DNA of 60,914 bases from Deltaproteobacteria bacterium (lineage in GTDB: Bacteria; Desulfobacterota; DSM-4660; Desulfatiglandales; HGW-15): NCBI GenBank assembly GCA_019310485.1, contig JAFDEF010000028.1, forward strand, positions 1 through 60,914, written 5' to 3'. Positions 26,950 through 34,746 of this stretch are shown here, in pieces. Below the pieces are notes generated by a model, which saw only the letters and a program-made list of their open reading frames with translations, made no database searches and was not told the DNA's origin. The position numbers were made by a program, and so were the translations under genes. Position 1 is the stretch's first letter. Each line of letters begins with the position of its first letter.

Positions 26950-27237
26950 CCCAAATACGACGGCTGGTTTTGCTCGATTTTGGCTGTTTGCTGGTAGAGA
27001 CCTCAGGGGGATGCGCTGCGGAAAGGAGCAATCAAGCGCTTGCCCGCCTATGGAGCGCTTATCTGCGGGAGGACACGAACAGGCGCGCAGGAGACGTCGC
27101 AGGTGATGACTTAGGTTAGCGTATCAGGGGCGCTATTTTCGGATTGATGTTAGCTCATTAGTGGATTATAGTCATGCCTATGTTTACGAACACAGGAGAA
27201 AAGGTCTCAAGGTGCAGGCCAAATGGGAGGTATTACA

Positions 27238-29217
27238 ATGGTTGAAGTGAGAAGTGCAGACGTAGAGTCTGTTTATATGGAAAAAAGGGTTTTTGCGCCA
27301 CCAAAAGAATTCGTTCAGCAGGCGCATATAAAGAGTATGGATGAGTATAAGAAAATCTGGGAGCGCTCTGTGAAGGATTCAGCAGGCTTTTGGGCTGAGA
27401 TGGCCGAGACCTACCTTGAATGGTTCAAGAAGTGGGACGGTCCAGTTGAGGAGTATAGTTTCAAAGATGATATTTTCATCCGCTATTTTGCGGGAGGGAA
27501 GCTCAACGTTAGCTACAACTGCCTGGACCGGCACCTAAAGACATGGAGGAAAAACAAGGCCGCCATCATCTGGCAGGGTGAACCCTCTGAAGAATCGTTG
27601 ACTTACACCTATCAACAGCTCCACCGCGAGGTGTGCAAATTCGCAAATGTACTCAAGGGATTTGGAATCAAGAAAGGGGATCGGGTCGCGATTTATCTCC
27701 CGATGATTGTAGAATTGCCTGTTGCAATGCTTGCGTGTGCCAGGATAGGCGCTGTTCACAGTATTGTTTTCGGAGGGTTTAGCCCCGAGGCACTAAGGGA
27801 CAGGATTATTGACTGCGGAGCTGAAACGCTCATCACTTGCAACTGGAGCTACAGAGCGGGAAGGGTTCTTCCGAGTAAGGCAAATGCCGACGTTGCAATG
27901 GATCAGTGCCCCGGTATCAAGAGGTGCGTCGTGGTAAAGCGAATTGAAAAAGACACACCCATGAAAGAGGGGCGTGATCAATGGTGGCATGAGCTTATGA
28001 AGGATGTTTCGCCTGAGTGTGAGCCGGAATGGATGGATGCTGAAGACCCTCTCTTTATCCTTTACACAAGCGGGAGCACCGGTAAACCAAAAGGCGTGCT
28101 TCACACCTCTGCAGGGTACTTGCTCTACACCATGCTTAGCCTGAAATACGCCTTTGATCTCAAAGAGGAAGACCTGTGGTGGTGTACGGCTGATATCGGA
28201 TGGGTAACAGGACACAGTTACGTGGTCTACGCCCCCCTGGGGCTCGGAGCAACTTCACTCGTGTTTGAGGGTGTACCCAACTACCCTGAGCCAGACCGTT
28301 TCTGGGAGGTCGTTGAAAAGTACGGGGTTACAATCTTTTATACTGCCCCCACCGCCATCAGGGCCCTTATGAGAAGCGGGGAGCAGTGGCCGGAAAGGCG
28401 TAACCTGAGCAGCCTGAGAGTTCTCGGGAGCGTGGGGGAGCCTATCAATCCGGAAGCTTGGATCTGGTACTACAAGGTCATAGGGAATGAGAGGTGCCCG
28501 ATTGTGGACACGTGGTGGCAGACAGAGACCGGGGGATTCTTGATAACTCCTTTGCCCGGAGCTTTTCCAATGAAACCGGGCTCGGCATCTTTGCCCTTTT
28601 TCGGAGTTGACCCGGTGATCCTGCGCCACGATAATACTGAGGCGGATGTGAACGAGGGCGGGCTCCTTTGTATGCGGCGGCCGTGGCCTGGCTTTATGCG
28701 CACTGTTTGGGGAAGCCCCGAGAGGTTCAAAGAGCAATATTTTTCTCAGCACCCGGGCTATTACTTCTCAGGAGATGGGGCCAGGAAGGACGAGGATGGT
28801 TACTACTGGATCATGGGCCGGGTTGACGACGTGATTAATGTTTCGGGCCACAGGATGGGGACCGCAGAAATAGAGAGCTCTCTTGTTTCGCACAAGGCTG
28901 TTGCTGAGGCCGCGGTTGTCGGCTATCCACATGAAATTAAAGGGCAGGGAATCTATGCGTTTGTTACCTTGAAGGAAGAGTTCACCCCGTCCGATGAGCT
29001 CAAGAAAGAGTTGGTTAATCATGTGAGAAAGGAGATCGGTCCTATTGCTTCTCCGGACAAGGTTCATTTTGCTGATGCTCTGCCAAAGACGCGTAGCGGG
29101 AAGATCATGCGCAGGATCCTGAGGAAAATAGCCCAGGGAGCAATTGACGAGCTGGGCGACACTTCAACCCTGGCTGATCCTGAAGTTGTTGACAGACTGG
29201 TTGCCGGAAGGCAGTAA
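27238..29217 (+). CDS. acs: Acetyl-CoA synthetase (AMP-forming)
   Basis: Activates acetate with ATP to acetyl-AMP and then acetyl-CoA. Landmarks: an N-terminal ACAS domain ([17 protein letters not shown]), [12 protein letters not shown] (ATP loop), [48 protein letters not shown] and [11 protein letters not shown], whose Lys is the site of regulatory acetylation in this family. The ATG at 27238 has GGGAGG 7 bases upstream. Length 659 is standard. An AcuC-type deacetylase gene lies about 1.1 kb downstream on the same strand. The 3' end overlaps an antisense UbiA-family remnant. Confidence 0.96.
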   Translation: MVEVRSADVESVYMEKRVFAPPKEFVQQAHIKSMDEYKKIWERSVKDSAGFWAEMAETYLEWFKKWDGPVEEYSFKDDIFIRYFAGGKLNVSYNCLDRHLKTWRKNKAAIIWQGEPSEESLTYTYQQLHREVCKFANVLKGFGIKKGDRVAIYLPMIVELPVAMLACARIGAVHSIVFGGFSPEALRDRIIDCGAETLITCNWSYRAGRVLPSKANADVAMDQCPGIKRCVVVKRIEKDTPMKEGRDQWWHELMKDVSPECEPEWMDAEDPLFILYTSGSTGKPKGVLHTSAGYLLYTMLSLKYAFDLKEEDLWWCTADIGWVTGHSYVVYAPLGLGATSLVFEGVPNYPEPDRFWEVVEKYGVTIFYTAPTAIRALMRSGEQWPERRNLSSLRVLGSVGEPINPEAWIWYYKVIGNERCPIVDTWWQTETGGFLITPLPGAFPMKPGSASLPFFGVDPVILRHDNTEADVNEGGLLCMRRPWPGFMRTVWGSPERFKEQYFSQHPGYYFSGDGARKDEDGYYWIMGRVDDVINVSGHRMGTAEIESSLVSHKAVAEAAVVGYPHEIKGQGIYAFVTLKEEFTPSDELKKELVNHVRKEIGPIASPDKVHFADALPKTRSGKIMRRILRKIAQGAIDELGDTSTLADPEVVDRLVAGRQ

Positions 29218-29903
29218 GCCCTTATCCGCTCCAGTGAAGCAAAAGCCAGTAGAGAAAATATAGAGAGCATGCCCACCGCGATCAAGACGACGGTAAGAAT
29301 GTAGGCGCCAAGGACCAGCCCGTAGTACATTATTTTTGACCACTTCTCTCCGATGAGAATCGGCACTGTTTTTATGTTCACCATGCTGTCGTTCTTGATG
29401 TCGCCCAGGTTGTTGCTGTGCAAAATGGCGTCAACGAGCAGCGCGATTGGAATCCCGTAGAGCACCGGTCCCCAAGAAAAGTGATGAGCCTGTACATAAT
29501 AGGCTCCGAGCACCATTGCAGGGCCGAAAGAAACAAACACGGCTATATCTCCAAGGGCCCTGTACTTGAATTCAACCGGCCCGGCAGTATAAAAAACGCC
29601 GAAGATCCCGCCCACGAGGATTACCCAAAGAAGAAAGATCCTTTTTGGCGTAGCCAATATGAAATACAATCCTATTGCACCCGCTACTATGAGAGCGATC
29701 CAGGCACCCCGAAGAATTTGAGACGGATTCATGACTTTTCCAACCAGCAGCCCGCTCGAACCAAATGTCCCCTCTCTGTCAACTCTTGCCTTGTAATCAT
29801 AGTAATCAGAAAGCAGGTTCGCTCCTGCGTGTGCCAGCATACAGCCGATCCCTGCCAGGATAAAACGAAAGGGGCGGCAGCCAAGCAGCCCCAGAAGGGA
29901 CAC
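29064..29903 (-). pseudogene. UbiA-family prenyltransferase remnant, truncated at both ends
   Basis: The middle of a UbiA/MenA-type membrane prenyltransferase is clear: ANLLSDYYDYK (first Asp-rich motif), SNNLGDIKNDSM (second motif), and helices in between (FKYRALGDIAVFVSFGPAMVLGAYYVQ). The first membrane helix with its RP motif is missing: the frame upstream of the GTG start reads GFYPG and then runs into a dispersed repeat at about 29941. At the other end, family similarity stops near LLAFASLE (about 29230). The remaining 55 residues are only the antisense of acs, and the last helices are gone. Most likely a decaying gene cut by rearrangement on both sides, though an automatic caller would list it as intact. 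Confidence 0.65.
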
Positions 29904-29940
29904 GCCCGGATAAAATCCCTTGTATTTATTGCTTACGTAT

Positions 29941-30027
29941 ACACACGCCTGGCATGATCATCGGGGAGTGTATTAATAGGAGGACAAATGTTGAGGCCCG
30001 AAAAAGAAGATGCACTGGCGCCCCAAG
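29941..30027 (+). repeat. Degenerate dispersed repeat, copy 2 of 2
   Basis: Alignable with 11941-12024 (shared blocks CTGGCA, GTTGAGGC.CGAAAAAGA, CTGGCGCCC). It begins exactly where the UbiA-family reading frame loses similarity, so its arrival may have cut that gene. The 457-base gap 29904-30360 otherwise contains only this repeat and a palindromic element copy. Confidence 0.5.
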
Positions 30028-30161
30028 GCGGATGTTTTCAGGGCAACGCCGGCTGGCCGGAGGTAAGGGCTTCTTTTTGAAATAAAGAAATAGCGGGTCC
30101 GGAGAGGGCATTTCCTTTTTCGTTGACCGCATTTCTGATGCTCTGGTAGGATTCATCTGCT

Positions 30162-30299
30162 AGTGAACTTCCTCACCGCAGGGAACGGCATATCAATCGG
30201 AAACTATATTAACGCCCCAGGGGGTGGGGAATTAATCCGCCTCGGGCGCTTCTGGCGGGCTTGTCCGCCTCTGGCGGATTAATCCGCCTCAGGCGGATC
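30162..30299 (-). repeat. Palindromic interspersed element, copy 2 (three units)
   Basis: Inverted relative to the other copies. On the minus strand it reads three CCGCC..GGCGG units, GGGGCGTTAATATAG, TTTCCGATTGATATGCCG and a degenerate GAAGTTCACT end. It lies about 60 bases upstream of the AcuC-like gene. Confidence 0.8.
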
Positions 30300-30360
30300 A
30301 AAATCAACTGGTTTTGCTGTTTCCGCCCACTCCGTCTGACGCCAAAGCAGGAGAAGGTCT

Positions 30361-31518
30361 GTGGCAAAGGAAAGTATTAACAGACTACCATCGCTCTTTG
30401 TTTACTCCGAAGAAATGGCCCGCTTCGATTTCGGCTCCGACCACCCCTTCAAGCCCGAAAGGGCCATCAAAACATATGATCTTTGCACGCGTTACGGTGT
30501 TCTCAACTACCCCTGGATGAGTATTGTAGATCCCCAGCCGATTGAGCCTGATCTCCTTACAGTTTTTCACGAGCCCGCCTACTTGGAACTTCTCAGAAGA
30601 GCAAGCCGGGGGGAGGTGTCCCTCGAGATGCTGGAGCGAGGCCTGGGCACCGAAGATAATCCTATCTTGAGGGGGATTTACGAGTGGTCAATCCGGGCAG
30701 CAGGGGGCACGCGCAATGCCCTGAAAAAAATCCTGGATGCTCGGGCCCAGGCTGCCTTCAACCCCCTGGGAGGCTTTCACCATGCTTTTCCGGACCACGC
30801 TGAGGGATTCTGCTACATAAACGACATTGCCATTGCGATAAAAGATGCACTTCGCACCTTCCCTGACCTCAAAGTTGCCTACGTTGACTTTGACGCCCAC
30901 CACGGAAACGGAGTTCAGCACGCTTTTTACGAAGAACCAAGAGTCCTTTTCATTTCTCTGCACGAGACGGGAAAGAATCTATATCCCTGGTCAGGGAGTG
31001 AAAACGAGGTCGGCAGGGGTAAAGGAAAAGGTTATAGTGTTAATATACCCCTTGAGCCCGGCACTGATGACGAGGTTTATGGGTTTGCACTTGAAAGCAT
31101 CGTTTTTCCTTTGCTCAAGGCCTTTTCCCCTCCCTTGATCGTGGCCGAACTGGGGGCTGATGCCCTCATTTCCGATCCTCTCACCCACCTCAAGCTCACG
31201 AACAACGCCTACCAGAAGGCCGTAAGGGGGATTATGGAAGTATGCCCCAAAATACTTGCCCTTGGTGGAGGGGGTTACGATCTTTACAGAACCTCGCGCT
31301 GCTGGACACTTGCCTGGTCTATTCTTAACAGCGTGGAGCCTGCGGATGAATTTGCAGGGCTTGTCGGTGGAATGATGTTCGGTCCGGAAATGGAGGTTGG
31401 AAGCCTCTATGATCACCCATATGAAAGCAAGGGTGAGATAAAGGAAAAGGCCTTCAAAGAAGCGGAGAGGGTTGTTGCCTCCCTGCGGGAGCAAGTTTTC
31501 CCTGTGCACGGCCTTTGA
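30361..31518 (+). CDS. acuC: Class I histone-deacetylase-family protein (AcuC-like)
   Basis: Zinc-dependent lysine deacetylase fold. Catalytic elements: GGFHHAFPDHAEGFCY (tandem His), VDFDAHHGNGVQ (zinc Asp and His), AELGADAL (zinc Asp) and GGGGYDLYRTSRCW (catalytic Tyr). All zinc ligands are present. In Bacillus AcuC removes the acetyl group that inactivates acetyl-CoA synthetase; the acs gene just upstream makes the same role likely here. The GTG start is supported by AGGAGA about 8 bases upstream. Length 385 is typical of AcuC. No acetyltransferase (AcuA/Pat) gene is nearby. Confidence 0.9.
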   Translation: MAKESINRLPSLFVYSEEMARFDFGSDHPFKPERAIKTYDLCTRYGVLNYPWMSIVDPQPIEPDLLTVFHEPAYLELLRRASRGEVSLEMLERGLGTEDNPILRGIYEWSIRAAGGTRNALKKILDARAQAAFNPLGGFHHAFPDHAEGFCYINDIAIAIKDALRTFPDLKVAYVDFDAHHGNGVQHAFYEEPRVLFISLHETGKNLYPWSGSENEVGRGKGKGYSVNIPLEPGTDDEVYGFALESIVFPLLKAFSPPLIVAELGADALISDPLTHLKLTNNAYQKAVRGIMEVCPKILALGGGGYDLYRTSRCWTLAWSILNSVEPADEFAGLVGGMMFGPEMEVGSLYDHPYESKGEIKEKAFKEAERVVASLREQVFPVHGL

Positions 31519-31596
31519 ACACCCCGGAAGCGCCCCAAACCCCGCCTCCTTTTTGAAAGAGTGGGGCTTAAGCAAGGGCTGAGGAGCTCTATAACC

Positions 31597-31646
31597 TGCC
31601 TCCAGTAGCTTATTCTTGTCACTTGTCACTCGTCACTTCTTTGGCC
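31597..31646. repeat. GTGAC-type degenerate repeat tract
   Basis: CTGCCTCCAGTAGCTTATTC, then TTGTCAC, TTGTCAC, TCGTCAC. Almost identical to the tract near 20769. It lies between acuC and the larE promoter. Confidence 0.7.
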
Positions 31647-31734
31647 CTGCTAAGGCTATGCGTGGGGATGCTGCGGGGTTATTTCGGGGACCACAGGGTG
31701 GTAGGAGCGGGCACTTATTTCTTAAGCAAAGCCC

Positions 31735-31762
31735 TTGCGTAATAAGCAATTGCAGGTATAAT
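31735..31762 (+). promoter_or_regulatory. larE: Sigma-70-type promoter of the larE-YcaO operon
   Basis: A perfect -10 TATAAT (31757-31762) with a -35 TTGCGT (31735-31740) 16 bases upstream, 36 bases before the larE start codon. One of the clearest promoters in the window. Confidence 0.7.
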
Positions 31763-31797
31763 GCCCGAAGTTGACCTGAGATTGCAATGGTGCATAA

Positions 31798-32631
31798 ATG
31801 ATCGAAAAAGAGGCGAGAGCCAAGAAAGAACAGCTCATTAAGGGAATTAAGCAATTGGGTAGCCTGCTGGTAGCTTTTTCAGGGGGTGTGGACAGCACCT
31901 TTCTTCTTGCAGTGGCGCACGAGGCACTGGGTAAAAACGTGGTGGCAGCCACGGCAACCTCCCCAACTTATCCTTCAGCAGAGCGGGAGGCTGCAGCAAA
32001 ATTCACAAAGCAGAGAGGAATTCAACACATTGTCTTTCCCTCAGAGGAGACAAACCTCCCCGCATTTCTTTCCAATCCCCCGGATAGATGCTACCACTGT
32101 AAAAAGCACTTATCCCGTGAATTACTGAACATAGCAAGGGAAAAGGGCATTTCACATGTGGCGCATGCCGCAAATGCTGACGACCTCCGCGACTACCGGC
32201 CGGGGTTAAAGGCTGCCGAGGAAACTGGGATCATCGCCCCTCTCCTGGATGTGGGACTCAGCAAGCATGAGATACGCTTCCTTTCAAGGCGAATGGGGCT
32301 TTCAACGTGGGACAAGCCCGCAATGGCATGCCTTGCATCCAGGATCCCCTACGGGGAGTCCATCACGAAGAAGAAACTTAGCATGATTGAACAAGCCGAA
32401 GCTTTTCTCAGGCAGCACGGGCTCAACCAGGTAAGGGTGCGCCACCATGGGAGTATTGCGAGAATAGAAGTGGGGGAGGGCGAGATTGAGAAAATCAGCA
32501 AGAGTTCCTTGAGAGCACAAATCGTTTCAAAGTTCAAAGAGCTCGGTTTTCTGCACATTGCCCTGGATCTGGAAGGGTACGTGTCGGGAAGCCTGAACAG
32601 GGAGCTCGGGGAGCCCGTAAAAAAAGGATAG
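31798..32631 (+). CDS. larE: LarE-type ATP-dependent sulfur transferase
   Basis: PP-loop ATPase that adenylates a carboxylate and inserts sulfur; known for making the nickel-pincer cofactor of lactate racemase. PP-loop FSGGVDST is at residues 28-35. Cys178 in PAMACLASRIPYG is at the position of the sacrificial Cys of Lactobacillus LarE. There is also a pair Cys98/Cys101 (RCYHCK), so this belongs to the three-cysteine type, for which an Fe-S cluster rather than self-sacrifice has been proposed. The larB, larC and larA genes are not in the window. Instead a YcaO gene follows after 6 bases, in the same operon, which suggests a different sulfur-transfer job. Confidence 0.9.
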   Translation: MIEKEARAKKEQLIKGIKQLGSLLVAFSGGVDSTFLLAVAHEALGKNVVAATATSPTYPSAEREAAAKFTKQRGIQHIVFPSEETNLPAFLSNPPDRCYHCKKHLSRELLNIAREKGISHVAHAANADDLRDYRPGLKAAEETGIIAPLLDVGLSKHEIRFLSRRMGLSTWDKPAMACLASRIPYGESITKKKLSMIEQAEAFLRQHGLNQVRVRHHGSIARIEVGEGEIEKISKSSLRAQIVSKFKELGFLHIALDLEGYVSGSLNRELGEPVKKG

Positions 32632-32637
32632 ATATTT

Positions 32638-34374
32638 ATGAGCCACAAAATTGTACTGAAGGATACATACAAGGGCTACACCTATGACCAGGACAAGGTG
32701 GTGAGTCCGGCAGAGACGGTTGCACGCTTCAAGGGAAAGCTCAAGGAGCTGGACCTTGACATTTTGGAGGAAACCATTCGCATAGATAACGGAAGGCTGG
32801 ACATTCCGGTCTATTTCAGTATTTGCGGAAAAGACGCCCTGGAGGTGATAGGCACCAAGAAGCAAATGGGAAAGGGCAGCACCCCGCAGCAGGCAGAGGC
32901 CAGTGCCGTGATGGAACTCGCTGAAAGATTCAGCTTTTTCAGTTTCCTGAAAACCCCGCAAAATTTCATCACAGGGAAATACGTTGACCTCAAAAGCCAG
33001 GCGCTTTCACTTGACCTTGTTGCCCGCTCAGTACACGATGAATCCGAGGACATAGAAATAGCCAAAGAGGTGTTCTCTTCGATTCCTCTTAAGTGGACAT
33101 GGGCATATAACCTCACGAGCCGGGAAGAGATCCTGATTCCCTTTGACTGGTTTTATGCCATAAACGAGTTCAATGGTCCTTCAGCCGGGAACTCAGTGGA
33201 AGAAGCTCTTGTGCAGGGAATATGTGAGGTGGTTGAGCGGCACGTCTCATCCATTATAAGCCGCAACAAGTTGAAGACACCTGCAATCAGGCTCGATTCC
33301 ATAACCGATCCTGTGGCTCTTGAAATGATTGAAAAGTACCACAGGGCAGGGGTCAGGATCTTTATCACGGACTTTTCCCTTGATACCGGTATTCCCACTG
33401 TAGGTGCGCTCGCGTACGACCCTTCGACATACCCTGAGAAAAGCGAAATCGTATGGACCGCCGGAACAACGCCGTGCCCCGGCAAGGCTCTAATACGGGC
33501 TTTAACAGAAGTAGCCCAGCTCGCAGGCGACTTTAATACCGGGTCAAGCTACGTGGCCAGCGGCCTGCCCAAGCTAAAGAAGCTTGAAGAAGCCCAGTTT
33601 GTAATGAGCCCGGGAAGCCAGACGGATATCAGCTCCCTGCCGGATATCTCCAGCCACAATTTCAGGGTTGAGGTGGAAAACTGTGTTTCTGCACTGGCCG
33701 GATTTGAAATGCCTGTCATTGCGGTTGATATCACGCACCCGCAGCTTCAGATTCCGGCTTTTTATACGATCATACCAGGGGCACACTTTCGGGAAAGGGC
33801 TGATTGCGCCAGCATGGGCTTGTTTTCAGCCAAGCTAATATCACAAAGCCAAGACCTGCTGTGGGCAATTGCCGAGCTTGAGAAGATGGACAAGGCTATG
33901 CCCGGGAAATATTATGTGAAATTTTATCTGGGTACATGCTACCTGTCTTTGAACGAGCCTTTAAAAGCTCTCGAGCTGTTTGAAGAAGCATTGACGCTTG
34001 AACCCGCGCAAGAGGACATAGCGAGCATATACTCTTACATGGGGGTTTGTCTTAAAGAGCTGGGCCAAAACCGAAAGGCGATATCAGTTTTACAGCAAGC
34101 AGAAAAGTATGACACAGACAGGACGGACATATACAACCTAATGGGCTTTTGCTATTTCAAGCTCAGGGAGCATGAAAAAGCGATAGAGTGCTTCAGAAAA
34201 GTGCTTGAAATTGATCCTGCTTCGGCTATTGACTACGCAAATATCGCTTCCAACTACCGCGATATGGGAGACAAGGAAAATGCAATCAAGTACTATCAAT
34301 TCGCACTGGAGCTGGACCCGAGCATAACTTTTGCCAGGGAAAACCTGGAGCGCCTCAAGGAGGGGAAACCCTAA
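32638..34374 (+). CDS. YcaO-domain protein with C-terminal TPR repeats
   Basis: YcaO-family ATP-dependent cyclodehydratase/thioamide-forming fold (about residues 55-400). ATP/Mg motif 1 is GKGSTPQQAEASAVMELAER; motif 2 is EALVQGICEVVERH; a third conserved block is AQFVMSPG. Residues about 420-575 are four TPR units (KYYVKFYLGTCYLSLNEP..., IYSYMGVCLKELGQ, IYNLMGFCYFKLREHEKA, IDYANIASNYRDMGDKENA), a protein-interaction scaffold. YcaO enzymes make azolines or thioamides in peptides and proteins, the latter usually with TfuA. Here the partner in the operon is LarE, a sulfur-transfer enzyme. No RRE, TfuA or precursor peptide is visible nearby. The substrate is unknown; a ribosomal or enzyme target is possible. 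Confidence 0.9.
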   Translation: MSHKIVLKDTYKGYTYDQDKVVSPAETVARFKGKLKELDLDILEETIRIDNGRLDIPVYFSICGKDALEVIGTKKQMGKGSTPQQAEASAVMELAERFSFFSFLKTPQNFITGKYVDLKSQALSLDLVARSVHDESEDIEIAKEVFSSIPLKWTWAYNLTSREEILIPFDWFYAINEFNGPSAGNSVEEALVQGICEVVERHVSSIISRNKLKTPAIRLDSITDPVALEMIEKYHRAGVRIFITDFSLDTGIPTVGALAYDPSTYPEKSEIVWTAGTTPCPGKALIRALTEVAQLAGDFNTGSSYVASGLPKLKKLEEAQFVMSPGSQTDISSLPDISSHNFRVEVENCVSALAGFEMPVIAVDITHPQLQIPAFYTIIPGAHFRERADCASMGLFSAKLISQSQDLLWAIAELEKMDKAMPGKYYVKFYLGTCYLSLNEPLKALELFEEALTLEPAQEDIASIYSYMGVCLKELGQNRKAISVLQQAEKYDTDRTDIYNLMGFCYFKLREHEKAIECFRKVLEIDPASAIDYANIASNYRDMGDKENAIKYYQFALELDPSITFARENLERLKEGKP

Positions 34375-34742
34375 CCACTGCCAAGCGCCTCAGCAATGAT
34401 GCTGAGGAGCTTTTCAGGTGAAATAGGCTTTGAAAGGAACAGATTCGCTCCTGCCTCCAGCCCCCGAACTTTGTCCTCCTCAGCACTTTTTGCTGTTAAG
34501 AACACTATGGGCGTCTTACTGTATTCTTTTATTTGGCGGACCCGCTTGCAAAGCTCGAACCCGTCCATTTCGGGCATGATTACATCAAGCATCAAGAGAT
34601 CGTAGCTGTGGTCGGCGAGCCTCTCGAGGGCCTCCTTGCCCCCGGCAACGGTTTCAACCTCGTAGCCCTTTGGGCTCAAGAGCTCATTGAGAGCTATGAG
34701 AACCATCTCATCATCGTCAACCACAAGAATGCGTTTTGCCAT
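34371..34742 (-). CDS. Single-domain response regulator (CheY-like)
   Basis: Receiver domain only, 123 residues. Acidic pocket VVDDDE, phospho-acceptor Asp in LLMLDVIMPEMDG, Thr in VFLTAKS, Lys in FLSKPIS. No output domain. It starts 4 bases after the histidine kinase gene upstream and ends with a 4-base convergent overlap with the YcaO gene. It is the likely phosphorylation partner of the adjacent kinase, acting on a protein target. Confidence 0.95.
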   Translation of the reverse strand: MAKRILVVDDDEMVLIALNELLSPKGYEVETVAGGKEALERLADHSYDLLMLDVIMPEMDGFELCKRVRQIKEYSKTPIVFLTAKSAEEDKVRGLEAGANLFLSKPISPEKLLSIIAEALGSG

Positions 34743-34746
34743 AACA

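Noticed and set aside
28255..28752. 165-codon minus-strand open frame inside acs
   Set aside because: Fully antisense to conserved acs motifs, with no homology and no ribosome site.
31519..31797. Precursor peptide for the YcaO enzyme upstream of larE
   Set aside because: I looked for a short frame with a ribosome site near the operon; the region holds only a repeat tract and the promoter. A distant precursor cannot be excluded.
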